DNA of 64,000 bases, from NCBI RefSeq assembly GCF_002000125.1, contig NZ_MLHH01000011.1, positions 1 to 64,000 of the forward strand. The letters are read 5' to 3'. The notes below the pieces were generated by a model that worked only from the letters and a program-made list of their open reading frames with translations, searched no databases and was not told the DNA's origin. The stretch comes from Rodentibacter heidelbergensis. Its GTDB lineage: Bacteria > Pseudomonadota > Gammaproteobacteria > Enterobacterales > Pasteurellaceae. The position numbers were made by a program, and so were the translations under genes. Positions 35,604 to 44,498 of the stretch are shown piece after piece (within the stretch, counting starts at the first letter, position 1; every line of letters begins with the position of its first letter).

Positions 35604-36866
35604 TTAGTGAAAAATCGCCCGTAAGAGATAAAAAATGACGATAGAGAAGAACGCACCGGCTGGTAGGGTGACAATCCAAGAGCTGATAATATTGCGGATG
35701 ACCGTTAAGTTTAATGCTGCAATACCACGGGCAAAGCCAATCCCTAAAATTGCTCCCACAAGGGTTTGTGTGGTCGAGATTGGTAAACCGGTACCGGAGG
35801 CTAATACTACAGTCATTGCTGTGGCAAATTGAGCAGCAAAGCCACGGCTTGGTGTTAAATCGGTAATACCTGAGCCGACGGTTGCCATCACTTTTTTTCC
35901 CATAGTAAGCAGTCCTACGGCAATACCTAATGCACCTAATGGTAAAATCCACCAAGCTAACGTGCTTTCTGCAACAATCTTGCCGCCTTCATCAACAATG
36001 GAAACGACGGCTGAAAGTGGGCCAATCGCATTCGCTACATCATTAGAACCATGAGCGAACGCCATGGCACAGGCCGTTAAAAGCATTAAAATACTGAATA
36101 CTTTTTCCACTGCACCAAATGTACCTTTTGTAGCGGATTGAGCGAAAGTTTTACTGCGGAAGTAAAAGTGAAAGAAAACCATTCCGATAAGGCTGATTGC
36201 TAATGAAATAGATAAAGTCTCTGTTCCTGAAAGGTGTAAGCCAACATGTTTCAAGCCTTTTTTCATGGTGACGATACAAAGCACAAAAATAGTGATCCCC
36301 ATGTAGTACGGACCGTATTTTTGTGAATTTTTAAGGGGTTGATCAGTGTCAAAGATGAGTTTTTGTGTGCTGGCAAAAATAGCGTAAGCCAAAATTCCGG
36401 CAATCACCGGGGTGACAAACCAGCTTCCCACAATGCTACCGATGGTTGACCAATCTACCGAGCCCGGGCCGATGGTGACACAAGCAAAGCCGACAATTGC
36501 CCCAATGATGGTGTGTGTACCGGAAACCGGCCAACCCATTTTCGTGGCGATAAAGAGCCAAACGCCGGAAGCAAAAAGGGCAGCAATCATGCCAAGAGCG
36601 AGAATTTCCGGATTATCAATAAATTGCATGGGATCGATAACGCCACTTTTGATGGTTTTTGTCACTTCCCCCCCGGCAAGATAAGCACCGGCAGATTCAA
36701 AAATTAATGCGATAATAATCGCCTGTTTTACGGTAATAGTACCAGAACCCACAGAGGTTCCCATTGAATTTGATACATCATTCGCACCAATACCAAAGGC
36801 CATAAAAAAACCAAATACGGCGGTGATAATCACCAACCATGTACCATATTGATTAATTATTTCCAT
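35604..36866 (-). CDS. pit: low-affinity inorganic phosphate transporter, Pit family
   Basis: A 420-residue inner-membrane protein with about 10-11 helices. Both inverted Pit repeats show their signature: GIGANDVSNSMGTSVGSGTIT in the first and AFAHGSNDVANAIGPLSAVV in the second. It imports phosphate, probably as a metal-phosphate complex with protons. The gene follows a DUF47 gene after 25 bp on the same strand, a very common PhoU-like/Pit pairing. It could alternatively be named pitA; specificity for sulfate or phosphate is inferred from the partner. Confidence 0.92.
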   Translation of the reverse strand: MEIINQYGTWLVIITAVFGFFMAFGIGANDVSNSMGTSVGSGTITVKQAIIIALIFESAGAYLAGGEVTKTIKSGVIDPMQFIDNPEILALGMIAALFASGVWLFIATKMGWPVSGTHTIIGAIVGFACVTIGPGSVDWSTIGSIVGSWFVTPVIAGILAYAIFASTQKLIFDTDQPLKNSQKYGPYYMGITIFVLCIVTMKKGLKHVGLHLSGTETLSISLAISLIGMVFFHFYFRSKTFAQSATKGTFGAVEKVFSILMLLTACAMAFAHGSNDVANAIGPLSAVVSIVDEGGKIVAESTLAWWILPLGALGIAVGLLTMGKKVMATVGSGITDLTPSRGFAAQFATAMTVVLASGTGLPISTTQTLVGAILGIGFARGIAALNLTVIRNIISSWIVTLPAGAFFSIVIFYLLRAIFH

Positions 36867-36891
36867 CGTTTTTTTCCTCTGTCTATTCGTG

Positions 36892-37572
36892 TTATGAACG
36901 TGCTAGCATTAATTCAATGCGTGAACCGACACGCTGTGCTTGGTCTGCTAGGACCCCCACCCATTCGATGATTTTATATAAGAACATCACATCAATCGGG
37001 TTATAACGACTTTCAATAGTGTAGAGCATTTTACGCAACTTAATTTGCATTTGATCCGTATCGTCTTCAATACTGTCTAATTCTTGAATCATGTTATTCA
37101 CTAACTGTAACTCACGGCCTTTAAAACCGGTTTCCAAGAGTTTATCCATTTCCGCAATGACTAAATGTGCTTGATGAATGGAATCTAAACTGCGGCGAAC
37201 ATAGCTTAAAAAATCTTCCTGCATTTCTTCAGGGATTCCAAACTGACGGCCAATCATACGACCGGCAATATCTTTGGCGAAGTTGGCAAGTTTGTCTTGC
37301 TGTGTCACCAATTCTAATAAATCGGTGCGATCGATAGGTAAGAATAAACCTCGTGGCAATTTCAAACGAATTTCACGTTTAAGACTATCTGCTTCACGTT
37401 CGCGTTGGGAAATCTCTAAACGCACATTTTCTGCACTTTCCCAGTCCTTTGAGAAGGTCTTTTCAAAAAAAGGAATTAAAAGATCACAACATTCAGTGAC
37501 TTTGTCGGAATGTTTTTGCAAAGGTTTTAACGGTGAGTGGGCAAATAATCCAAGAATATTATTCATTGCCAT
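36892..37572 (-). CDS. DUF47/TIGR00153 PhoU-like phosphate transport regulator
   Basis: A 226-residue all-helical protein resembling PhoU, with the characteristic AREADSLKREIRLKLPRGLFLPIDRTDLL-type stretch (about residues 55-85) and the late YNPIDVMFLYKIIEWVGVLADQAQRVGSR helix. Proteins of this family sit next to Pit transporters and are thought to regulate their activity; direct biochemistry is limited. It is the first gene of the pair with pit. The upstream region is shared with the end of modE. Confidence 0.9.
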   Translation of the reverse strand: MAMNNILGLFAHSPLKPLQKHSDKVTECCDLLIPFFEKTFSKDWESAENVRLEISQREREADSLKREIRLKLPRGLFLPIDRTDLLELVTQQDKLANFAKDIAGRMIGRQFGIPEEMQEDFLSYVRRSLDSIHQAHLVIAEMDKLLETGFKGRELQLVNNMIQELDSIEDDTDQMQIKLRKMLYTIESRYNPIDVMFLYKIIEWVGVLADQAQRVGSRIELMLARS

Positions 37573-37682
37573 AGCTCATTTACTCCATAACAGTGGGGTT
37601 GAAATTCGTGCGAATATTACCCGATTTTTATTCGAAAGAATAGAATTGATTTTAGCGATCATGCTCATCGGATATGACAAAT

Positions 37683-38456
37683 TTATTCTAATGTCGCCAA
37701 AATAATTTGTTCCGGATCGATATGCAACCAAACCTGTTGAGTGATTTGCCATTGGTTGGGGGATGTCAGGCTGGCACAAAATTCGATGTTGCTCTCCTTA
37801 AAACCTAAAATGGCCTCTTCTTCATTGATGGATTTAATATTGACGGGAAACTGATTGGTCTGACCTTCCAAGGGTTGAGGAGTGATTTTCACCCAAGGGG
37901 CTTTAATCATCAGCATCACTTCTTTTTCTGTCATTAATTTCAAACGTGAGGCACTTTTGGGGGTAATAGAAACCTGCAAGGGGGCTTTCAATCCTTCGAT
38001 GTTGACATCGACAATACAGCGGGAATTGACCATTCGCTGGTATGCCACTTTGCCGAAGAATTGATTGCGTGCGCTCGTTTGTAAAGAAAAGCGCGCGGTG
38101 GCGGCAAGTAGGCTGTCGAGAGGGATAGTTTCATTTTGTAAAATATTGAAGGCATGATCTTGGGTTTTCTCTAAGAGATCATAAAGTTGGAGCAAGCGTT
38201 TGGCATAATTGGTTAAAACTGTCCCGCCTCCATTTTTTCCACCGGTATTGCGTTCTAACAAAGGGGAGGGGCTGAGTTTGTTCATGGCTTCGAGATGATC
38301 CCAAGCACTTTTGTAGCTGACTTTAGCATTTTTTGCTGCTTGGTTAATGGAACCGCATTGCTCGATTTCTTTGAGCAGCCGAACCCGTTTCGGATCAATA
38401 AAAAGCATTTGTTGAAGTTTTATGGTGAGTAAAATTTCAGTATTTTTCACAGACAT
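37683..38456 (-). CDS. modE: molybdate-responsive transcriptional regulator
   Basis: A 257-residue regulator with an N-terminal winged helix (RVRLLKEIEQCGSINQAAKNAKVSYKSAWDHLEAMN) and ERNTGGKNGGGTVLTNYAKRLL, followed by two Mop/TOBE domains that bind molybdate (SARNQFFGKVAYQRMVNSR; ASRLKLMTEKEVMLMIKAPWVKI). With molybdate bound it represses modABC. It is divergent from modA across 131 bases holding a likely operator. Length matches E. coli ModE (262). Confidence 0.93.
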   Translation of the reverse strand: MSVKNTEILLTIKLQQMLFIDPKRVRLLKEIEQCGSINQAAKNAKVSYKSAWDHLEAMNKLSPSPLLERNTGGKNGGGTVLTNYAKRLLQLYDLLEKTQDHAFNILQNETIPLDSLLAATARFSLQTSARNQFFGKVAYQRMVNSRCIVDVNIEGLKAPLQVSITPKSASRLKLMTEKEVMLMIKAPWVKITPQPLEGQTNQFPVNIKSINEEEAILGFKESNIEFCASLTSPNQWQITQQVWLHIDPEQIILATLE

Positions 38457-38537
38457 TCTGACAACCCCTTAAGAGTAATATGGCATTAGCTATTTTATGA
38501 TAAAAACCTATTTTTCCGTATCGCTATTTTTTTATTT

Positions 38538-38562
38538 CGATATATAATAAAATAAATAACGA
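38538..38562 (+). promoter_or_regulatory. candidate ModE operator upstream of modA
   Basis: CGATATATAATAAAATAAAT followed by AACGA resembles the ModE palindrome (CGnTATATA, spacer, TATnTAACGA type), ending about 26 bases before the modA start. Assigned by consensus and position; CGCTATTTTTTTATTTCGATA just upstream may form an overlapping site. Confidence 0.5.
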
Positions 38563-38587
38563 GTTTCGATAAGCTAAGGAGAAAAAA

Positions 38588-39352
38588 ATGAAAAAATTAA
38601 CCTCAATTTCAACCGCACTTTTGGTGATAGGTTTTGGTATTTCCTTGGCGTCTTCAGCGAAAGTTACCGTGTTTGCAGCTGCCTCAATGACCGATGCGTT
38701 ACAGAAGATCGCCACAGACTATGCCAAACAAAACCCTAAAAATGAGGTGGTGTTTTCTTTTGCTTCCTCTTCAACCTTGGCAAAACAAGTGGAGGAGGGG
38801 GCACCGGCGGATATTTTCGTTTCAGCCAGCAATAAGTGGATGAAATATCTTTCGGAGAAAAATTTTACGCTAAAAGAAACGGAAAAAACCTTAGCGGGAA
38901 ATGAATTGGTGTTGATTGCCCCGCTGAAAAGTGCGGTCGATTCTGTGGAGATTTCCAAAGGTGAATGGTTGGGTGCCTTAAAAGATAATTATTTATCCGT
39001 TGGCGATCCGGCTCATGTGCCGGCAGGGCAATATGCAGAAGAAGCCTTAACTAAACTGAATTTGTGGGATAAAGTCAAAGATCGTTTAGCCAGAGCCAAA
39101 GATGTGCGTGGCGCATTGGCCTTGGTGGAACGGGCGGAAACCCCTTATGGAATTGTGTATGGCACCGATGCCAAAGTGAGCCAAAAGGTGAAAACGGTGG
39201 GGGTATTTCCTGTGGGGAGCTATAAACCGGTCATGTACCCTATGGCAATTTTAAAAGATCACGATAATGCGGATTCCCGTGATTTTTTCAACTATCTTAA
39301 TTCTGAGCGGGCCAAACAAGTGCTTGAAGGTTACGGGTTTTCCGTGAAATAA
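38588..39352 (+). CDS. modA: molybdate ABC transporter substrate-binding protein
   Basis: A 254-residue periplasmic protein that binds molybdate and tungstate. The signal peptide (MKKLTSISTALLVIGFGISLASSA) is followed by VTVFAAASMTDALQKIATDY, the start of the mature domain with ligand-binding serines, then FSFASSSTLAKQVEEGAPADIFVSA, and later VGDPAHVPAGQYAEEAL and RGALALVERAETPYGIVYGTDA. Length and motifs match E. coli ModA (257). It is followed by an intergenic hairpin before modB. Confidence 0.95.
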   Translation: MKKLTSISTALLVIGFGISLASSAKVTVFAAASMTDALQKIATDYAKQNPKNEVVFSFASSSTLAKQVEEGAPADIFVSASNKWMKYLSEKNFTLKETEKTLAGNELVLIAPLKSAVDSVEISKGEWLGALKDNYLSVGDPAHVPAGQYAEEALTKLNLWDKVKDRLARAKDVRGALALVERAETPYGIVYGTDAKVSQKVKTVGVFPVGSYKPVMYPMAILKDHDNADSRDFFNYLNSERAKQVLEGYGFSVK

Positions 39353-39364
39353 ATGGCATGAAAG

Positions 39365-39387
39365 AAAGGGCAAGTGTTTGCCCTTTT
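39365..39387 (+). terminator. hairpin between modA and modB
   Basis: AAAGGGCAA and TTTGCCCTTTT with a 3-base loop. As a partial terminator or mRNA-protecting end it would keep the binding protein in excess over the membrane parts, as is common in ABC operons. Confidence 0.75.
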
Positions 39388-39437
39388 GTTAAGATTCTCT
39401 CTTTCAGCAAAATATCATGTAAGTAAGGAAATGTAAT

Positions 39438-40166
39438 TTGCTCACACAGTTTCTTTCTCTATTTCATCTCAGCCCCTTAGAAACCGATGCTATTCGCCTG
39501 AGTTTGACGGTGGCTTTTCATGCTATGCTTTGGAGTTTGCCGTTGGCTATCTTTGTGGCTTGGCTTTTGGCTCGTAAACATTTTTATGGTAAGTCCTTGG
39601 TAAGTGGCCTAATTCATTTGCCTTTGGTGTTACCGCCTGTGGTCATTGGCTATTTATTACTGGTCGCAATGGGGCGAAATGGATTTATTGGGCAATATTT
39701 ATATCAATGGTTTGGTCTCTCTTTTGGGTTTAGTTGGAAAGGGGCGGTATTGGCCTCGGCCGTGGTGGCTTTTCCTTTAGTGGTTAGGGCGATTCGTCTT
39801 TCCCTTGAAAGTATTGATATTCGTCTTGAACAGGCGGCTCAAACTTTGGGGGCCTCTCCGTGGCGTGTCTTTTTTACTATCACTTTGCCTCTTTCACTAC
39901 CGGGCGTTTTAGCCGGGGTAATACTGGGCTTTGCCCGTTCATTAGGGGAATTTGGTGCGACCATTACGTTTGTTTCCAATATTGCCGGTGAAACCCAAAC
40001 CATTCCCTTGGCGATGTACTCGTTTATTCAAACACCGGGGGCGGAAGCTCAAACGGCCCGTTTGTGTTTTTTTGCGGTTATCCTTTCATTTATCGCCTTA
40101 CTTGCCTCGGAATGGCTGAGTAAACGTATGCAGAAACAATTAGGGCAAGGCAATGTTACAAATTAA
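39438..40166 (+). CDS. modB: molybdate ABC transporter permease
   Basis: A 242-residue inner-membrane permease with about five or six helices. The cytoplasmic EAA loop is evident as [20 protein letters not shown], followed by [25 protein letters not shown], the typical molybdate/tungstate permease segment. The start is a TTG (39438-39440) with AAGGAA 7 bases upstream; no ATG gives the full first helix. It overlaps modC by 14 bp, so the two are translationally coupled. Confidence 0.93.
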   Translation: MLTQFLSLFHLSPLETDAIRLSLTVAFHAMLWSLPLAIFVAWLLARKHFYGKSLVSGLIHLPLVLPPVVIGYLLLVAMGRNGFIGQYLYQWFGLSFGFSWKGAVLASAVVAFPLVVRAIRLSLESIDIRLEQAAQTLGASPWRVFFTITLPLSLPGVLAGVILGFARSLGEFGATITFVSNIAGETQTIPLAMYSFIQTPGAEAQTARLCFFAVILSFIALLASEWLSKRMQKQLGQGNVTN

Positions 40167-41208
40167 TATCAAAAAACAACTAGGAAAATTGGCCTTGGAA
40201 GCAAATTTACAGCTTCCCGTTCAAGGGGTCACCGCTATTTTCGGCTTATCCGGTGCAGGCAAAACCGCATTGATTAATTTAGTCAGTGGACTTACCCAAC
40301 CTGATGAGGGCTTTATCCGATTAAATGACCGCACGTTGGTTGATAGCAAAACCCAGCAAAATATCCCCGTTCATTTGCGTAAAATCGGTTATGTGTTTCA
40401 AGATGCCCGCCTATTTCCTCATTACACAGTGAAAGGTAACTTATGTTATGGAGCGAAAAATGTTTCAAAAGCGGCCTTTGAAGATATTGTGGCATTACTT
40501 GGTATCGGCCATTTATTGAAACGTTATCCTTTCACTCTTTCAGGGGGAGAAAAGCAACGTGTTGCCATTGGGCGTGCGTTACTCACCGATCCGGACATGT
40601 TATTGATGGATGAACCCCTTTCCGCTTTAGATTTACCTCGTAAACGGGAATTAATGCATTATTTGGAACGACTTTCTCAAGAAATTAATATTCCTATTTT
40701 GTATGTCACACACAGTCTTGAGGAATTATTGCGATTGGCCGACAGAGTGGTACTAATGGAAAACGGAAAAGTCAAAGCCTATGATGCTGTCGAGCGGATT
40801 TGGAACACCGAGGTTTTTGCCCCTTGGAAAGGGGATAATGAACAGAGTAGTGTTTTCGCCTTACCCGTGCATTTACATCATCCTTCTTACAAAATGACCG
40901 CACTTTCCTTGGGAAACCAATTACTTTGGGTTCATCAAGTGAAGGCGAAAGCCGGTGAACCTGTGCGTATTTGTATTTATAGTTCTGATGTTTCAATTGC
41001 TTTGCAGAAACCCCAACAAACCAGTATTCGTAATCTTTTACAGGGTCAAATTGTACAAATTGACACACAGGATACCCGTGTTGATATTGCCGTGTTAGTG
41101 GAGGGACATCAACTTTGGGCAAGCATCAGCAAATGGGCGCAAAATGAATTAGGCTTGAGTGTTGGGCTGAATGTTTATGTGCAAATAAAAGCGGTATCTG
41201 TTGTTTAA
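40153..41208 (+). CDS. modC: molybdate ABC transporter ATP-binding protein
   Basis: A 351-residue ATPase. Walker A is [17 protein letters not shown] (near residues 29-45), the Q-loop is in [14 protein letters not shown], the signature [15 protein letters not shown], Walker [12 protein letters not shown], and the H-loop VTHSLEEL. The last 110 residues form a Mop/TOBE molybdate-binding regulatory domain ([15 protein letters not shown] ... VQIKAVSVV). Length matches E. coli ModC (352). It overlaps modB. An uptake sequence near 40895 encodes MTALS. Confidence 0.95.
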   Translation: MLQINIKKQLGKLALEANLQLPVQGVTAIFGLSGAGKTALINLVSGLTQPDEGFIRLNDRTLVDSKTQQNIPVHLRKIGYVFQDARLFPHYTVKGNLCYGAKNVSKAAFEDIVALLGIGHLLKRYPFTLSGGEKQRVAIGRALLTDPDMLLMDEPLSALDLPRKRELMHYLERLSQEINIPILYVTHSLEELLRLADRVVLMENGKVKAYDAVERIWNTEVFAPWKGDNEQSSVFALPVHLHHPSYKMTALSLGNQLLWVHQVKAKAGEPVRICIYSSDVSIALQKPQQTSIRNLLQGQIVQIDTQDTRVDIAVLVEGHQLWASISKWAQNELGLSVGLNVYVQIKAVSVV

Positions 41209-41311
41209 TATGATATTCCATAAAAGTATAAGCTATAACTAAAAACGATTAGATCTTTTATAAAGAAGGTTATTTAATAACCAGCATGTCAATCTCTAAA
41301 GGAATATAAAT

Positions 41312-42640
41312 ATGTTATTTTTTACTTTAGCGCTATTTGTGCTGATTTGTATACTCTTAGGTTATCTTTATAAAAAAACACAAAAATTAGGACAAACGGT
41401 TTTTATTGGTTTAGTGCTGGGCTTAGGTGTTGGGGCATTGCTCCAAAATTTGTCGGATGAGGAAACTCTTAAAACCGCATTAGACTGGATTAATCTGGTT
41501 GGTGGTGGCTATGTTCGTTTATTACAAATGATCGTGATGCCATTAGTTTTCGTTTCAATTTTATCGGCGATAACTCGATTAAATGAGGCGCGATCTTTAG
41601 GTAAAATCAGCCTCAGCGTGCTTTCTGTCTTGCTTGTCACCACCGCCATTGCCGCCTTTATCGGCATTATTATGGTGCAGGTATTCGGCTTAACGGCAGA
41701 AGGCTTGATTGCCGGAGAACGTGAACTTGCTGCGCAAACCCGAGTATTAGGCCGTGCGGATCAAATTAACGCATTAAGTGTGCCGGCAATGTTGCTTTCT
41801 TTCATTCCTAAAAATCCTTTCGCTGAATTAACAGGAGCAAATCCAACCTCCATTATTAGTGTGGTGATTTTTTCTGCATTTCTAGGGGTAGCGGCATTGA
41901 GTTTGCGTAAAGAAAATCAGGAATTGGGCGATCGTATTACACAGGGTGTGGAAACACTGAATAAACTAGTGGCACGCTTAGTCCGCTTTGTCATTCGTTT
42001 AACCCCTTATGGTGTTTTTGCCTTAATGATAAAAATGGCGGCAACCTCCAAATGGGTGGATATTCTCAATTTAGGGAGTTTCATTGTTGCTTCTTATTTG
42101 GCGATTTTCTTGATGTTTATGGTGCATGGCTTATTACTTTTGTTATCAGGTATCTGCCCAATTCAATATTACAAAAAAGTGATGCCTACGCTCGCCTTTG
42201 CCTTTAGCTCTCGCTCAAGTGCAGCCACCATTCCATTAAATATCGAAACGCAAACGGACAAATTGGGTAATCATCCGGCGATTGCGAATTTCTCCGCCAC
42301 CTTTGGGGCAACTATTGGGCAAAATGGTTGTGCGGGGATTTATCCTGCGATGTTAGCGGTCATGATTGCCCCTACGGTTGGGATCGATCCTTTTAGTGTG
42401 AGTTATATTGCAACACTGGTTTTTGTGGTGGCGATTTCTTCTTTCGGTATTGCCGGTGTCGGTGGTGGGGCAACCTTTGCGGCGATTGTGGTACTTTCAA
42501 CCTTAGGCTTACCACTAGAATTAGTCGGTCTATTGATTTCAATCGAACCCCTTATTGATATGGGACGTACTGCCTTAAATGTCAACGGCGCAATGACAGC
42601 CGGAACATTAAGCAGTAAATGGTTGAAATTAAAAGAATAA
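41312..42640 (+). CDS. tcyP: L-cystine transporter, TcyP/YdjN-type dicarboxylate/amino acid:cation symporter
   Basis: A 442-residue inner-membrane symporter of the DAACS family with about eight helices and two re-entrant hairpins. Visible family segments are LLQMIVMPLVFVSILSAITRL, the serine-rich SSRSSAATIPLNIET hairpin loop, NFSATFGATIGQNGCAGIYPAM and IGIDPFSVS-like later helices. The long periplasmic-type insert and the GQNGCAG variant in place of NMDGTA point to the TcyP/YdjN subgroup, which imports L-cystine rather than glutamate. The gene stands alone after modC, with its own AAAGGA site. The palindromic element at 42658 begins 18 bases after its stop. Confidence 0.85.
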   Translation: MLFFTLALFVLICILLGYLYKKTQKLGQTVFIGLVLGLGVGALLQNLSDEETLKTALDWINLVGGGYVRLLQMIVMPLVFVSILSAITRLNEARSLGKISLSVLSVLLVTTAIAAFIGIIMVQVFGLTAEGLIAGERELAAQTRVLGRADQINALSVPAMLLSFIPKNPFAELTGANPTSIISVVIFSAFLGVAALSLRKENQELGDRITQGVETLNKLVARLVRFVIRLTPYGVFALMIKMAATSKWVDILNLGSFIVASYLAIFLMFMVHGLLLLLSGICPIQYYKKVMPTLAFAFSSRSSAATIPLNIETQTDKLGNHPAIANFSATFGATIGQNGCAGIYPAMLAVMIAPTVGIDPFSVSYIATLVFVVAISSFGIAGVGGGATFAAIVVLSTLGLPLELVGLLISIEPLIDMGRTALNVNGAMTAGTLSSKWLKLKE

Positions 42641-42657
42641 ATAATTTTTAATCTGGT

Positions 42658-42739
42658 GTAGGGACACACTGCGTGTGTCCGAATTTTAGCATAGTGAAAT
42701 GATTTGATTTTATAGCGGACACACGCAGTGTGTCCCTAC
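42658..42739. repeat. palindromic element, copy 2 (82 bp)
   Basis: The same 24-base inverted arms as at 22451-22531, now flanking a 34-base AT-rich spacer of different sequence but similar size. It lies between convergent tcyP and dnaJ. Confidence 0.95.
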
Positions 42740-42825
42740 ATTTCATTGATATTTCTATTTTGTGGTTTTACATTCCGTTTAAATCATCAAGTGCGGTCAA
42801 AAATGACCGTATTTTTCTCAGCCAA

Positions 42826-42852
42826 ATGAAAAGCCCGCTAAATGCGGGCTTT
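42826..42852 (-). terminator. terminator after dnaJ
   Basis: AAAGCCCGC and GCGGGCTTT around ATTTA with a short T-rich tail on the minus strand, just past the dnaJ stop at 42866. Confidence 0.85.
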
Positions 42853-42865
42853 GATGTTGATGTAT

Positions 42866-44011
42866 TTATTTATCGGATTTCCCGAGATTATCAAAGAATT
42901 TCTTCACCCCATCTAAAAAGCCGGAGGATTTCGGACTGTGTTTGCTTAATCCTTTTCCTTGCAGACTTTCTTCAAGTTCTTTGAGTAATTCTTTTTGTTT
43001 ACTGTTTAAATTCACCGGGGTTTCCACCACAATGCGACAAATTAAATCACCGGCATAGCCACGGGCGTTCACCCCTTTTCCTCTCATGCGGAATAATTTC
43101 CCTGTTTGGGTTTCAGCAGGAATTTTGAGTTTTACCCGACCGTCTAAAGTAGGTACTTCAATTTCCCCCCCTAATGCCGCCGTGGCAAAACTAATCGGGA
43201 CTTCACAATAGAGGTTGTTGCCATCACGCTCAAAGATATGATGCTCTTTGACATGGATAACCACATAGAGATCACCTGCCGGTGCACCATTTTCGCCTGC
43301 TGCGCCTTTGCCGGCTAAGCGAAGTTGGTTACCGGTATCAACCCCTGCCGGAATTTTAACGGAAAGGTTTTCTTTTTTGTGAACCCGCCCCTCGCCATGG
43401 CAAACATGACAAGGTTTCTCAATTTTCTTACCGGAACCGTGACAGGTTGGACAAAGGGTTTCGGATACAAAGAAACCTTGTTGACGACGAACACGCCCTG
43501 CACCATGACAGGTTGGACAGGTTTCCACTTTTGAACCTTTTTCAGCGCCTGTGCCGTCACAGCTATCACAATGGGCAAGGGTATTAATTTGAATATCTTT
43601 GGTGGTGCCTTTTACCGCTTCTTCTAAGCTGATTTCAAGATCGTAACGCAAATCTTCACCACGCACGACACGTTGGCGACTACGGCTGCCACCACCAAAA
43701 ATATCACCAAACATATCGCCAAAAATATCACCAAAATCCGCACCACCGAAACCGCCGCCAAATCCACCACCGCCGAAACCACCTTGCTCAAAGGCAGCAT
43801 GGCCATATTGATCGTAGGCTGCACGTTTTTCTTTATCGCTGAGAATTTCGTAAGCTTCTTGAATGGTTTTAAATTTTTCTTCTTTTTCCTTATCGCCCTG
43901 AGTTCGGTCAGGGTGATATTTCATCGCCAGCTTTTTATAAGCCCGCTTAATTTCTTTTTCATCTGCACCTTTTGAGATGCCGAGAAGTTCGTAGTAGTCT
44001 TGTTTTGCCAT
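42866..44011 (-). CDS. dnaJ: chaperone protein DnaJ
   Basis: A 381-residue Hsp40 cochaperone that stimulates DnaK ATPase and delivers clients. In order: the J domain with HPDRTQ at residues 33-38, a G/F-rich linker ([20 protein letters not shown]), four zinc-finger CxxCxGxG repeats ([32 protein letters not shown]), and the C-terminal client-binding and dimer domain. Length agrees with E. coli DnaJ (376). It lies downstream of dnaK but 488 bases away, with a structured spacer and a dnaK terminator between them. Confidence 0.97.
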   Translation of the reverse strand: MAKQDYYELLGISKGADEKEIKRAYKKLAMKYHPDRTQGDKEKEEKFKTIQEAYEILSDKEKRAAYDQYGHAAFEQGGFGGGGFGGGFGGADFGDIFGDMFGDIFGGGSRSRQRVVRGEDLRYDLEISLEEAVKGTTKDIQINTLAHCDSCDGTGAEKGSKVETCPTCHGAGRVRRQQGFFVSETLCPTCHGSGKKIEKPCHVCHGEGRVHKKENLSVKIPAGVDTGNQLRLAGKGAAGENGAPAGDLYVVIHVKEHHIFERDGNNLYCEVPISFATAALGGEIEVPTLDGRVKLKIPAETQTGKLFRMRGKGVNARGYAGDLICRIVVETPVNLNSKQKELLKELEESLQGKGLSKHSPKSSGFLDGVKKFFDNLGKSDK

Positions 44012-44107
44012 TAGGTTTTTCCATTTAGCTTTTTATTTTTTAAGGTTGATTTCTCTATTTTAGATTTCGCCTAAAGCGACCTTCTATCAGGTTTCGCCTG
44101 AAGGCGA

Positions 44108-44205
44108 CCTACTTTTACTGCGTTACACTTGCACTTTGTGCCGTTGGCAGAGCCAACGTTCAAAATCTTGCAGATTTTGTCTTTGCTTGTGCAAAGCAAA
44201 GTAGG
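44108..44205. repeat. multi-hairpin element in the dnaK-dnaJ spacer
   Basis: An outer stem, CCTACTTT (44108-44115) with AAAGTAGG (44198-44205), encloses four perfect small hairpins: GCAC-TTT-GTGC (44131-44141), CGTTGGC-AGA-GCCAACG (44142-44158), CAAAATCT-TGC-AGATTTTG (44161-44179) and CTTTGC-TTGT-GCAAAG (44181-44196). The pattern is that of a branched RNA or a cruciform-forming dispersed repeat. I have no gene for it. Confidence 0.8.
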
Positions 44206-44237
44206 CAAAAGAAACACACCCTGGATAAATCGCTTTT

Positions 44238-44330
44238 CTGCCCTTTTTTACCATTTTCTTAACGGAAAATTTGTAAACTCGCCTTCGGCTCAAACAGTAC
44301 AAATTTTCCTAAAAATGGTAAGTCGGGCAG
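44238..44330. repeat. 93-bp interrupted inverted repeat in the dnaK-dnaJ spacer
   Basis: Nested arms pair outward to inward: CTGCCC with GGGCAG, TACCATTTT with AAAATGGTA, and GGAAAATTTGTA with TACAAATTTTCC, with GCCTTCGGC at the tip. It follows directly on the multi-hairpin element. Confidence 0.85.
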
Positions 44331-44455
44331 GCAATTTATACGGGGACCCCATTTTATTTTTTCTCCGAGTTCCCCCTCTTTTATAAAGAGGGGGGTAGGG
44401 GGAGATTTAAAATACAGTGAAAATCAACCACACTTTTTTATAAAGTAAATACACG

Positions 44456-44479
44456 AAAAGGGCGTTTTGCAACGCCCTT
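44456..44479 (-). terminator. terminator after dnaK
   Basis: AAGGGCGTT and AACGCCCTT around a 4-base loop with a T tail on the minus strand, about 20 bases past the dnaK stop. Dampens read-through into dnaJ. Confidence 0.82.
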
Positions 44480-44498
44480 GTTAGTATTAACAAATGGA

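Noticed and set aside
42730-42984. 84-codon plus-strand ORF after tcyP
   Set aside because: It begins in the palindromic element, crosses the dnaJ terminator and overlaps the dnaJ end; no coding signs.
44129-44386. 85-codon plus-strand ORF in the dnaK-dnaJ spacer
   Set aside because: It runs across the hairpins and inverted repeats, has no ribosome site, and its translation reflects the repeat; treated as noncoding.
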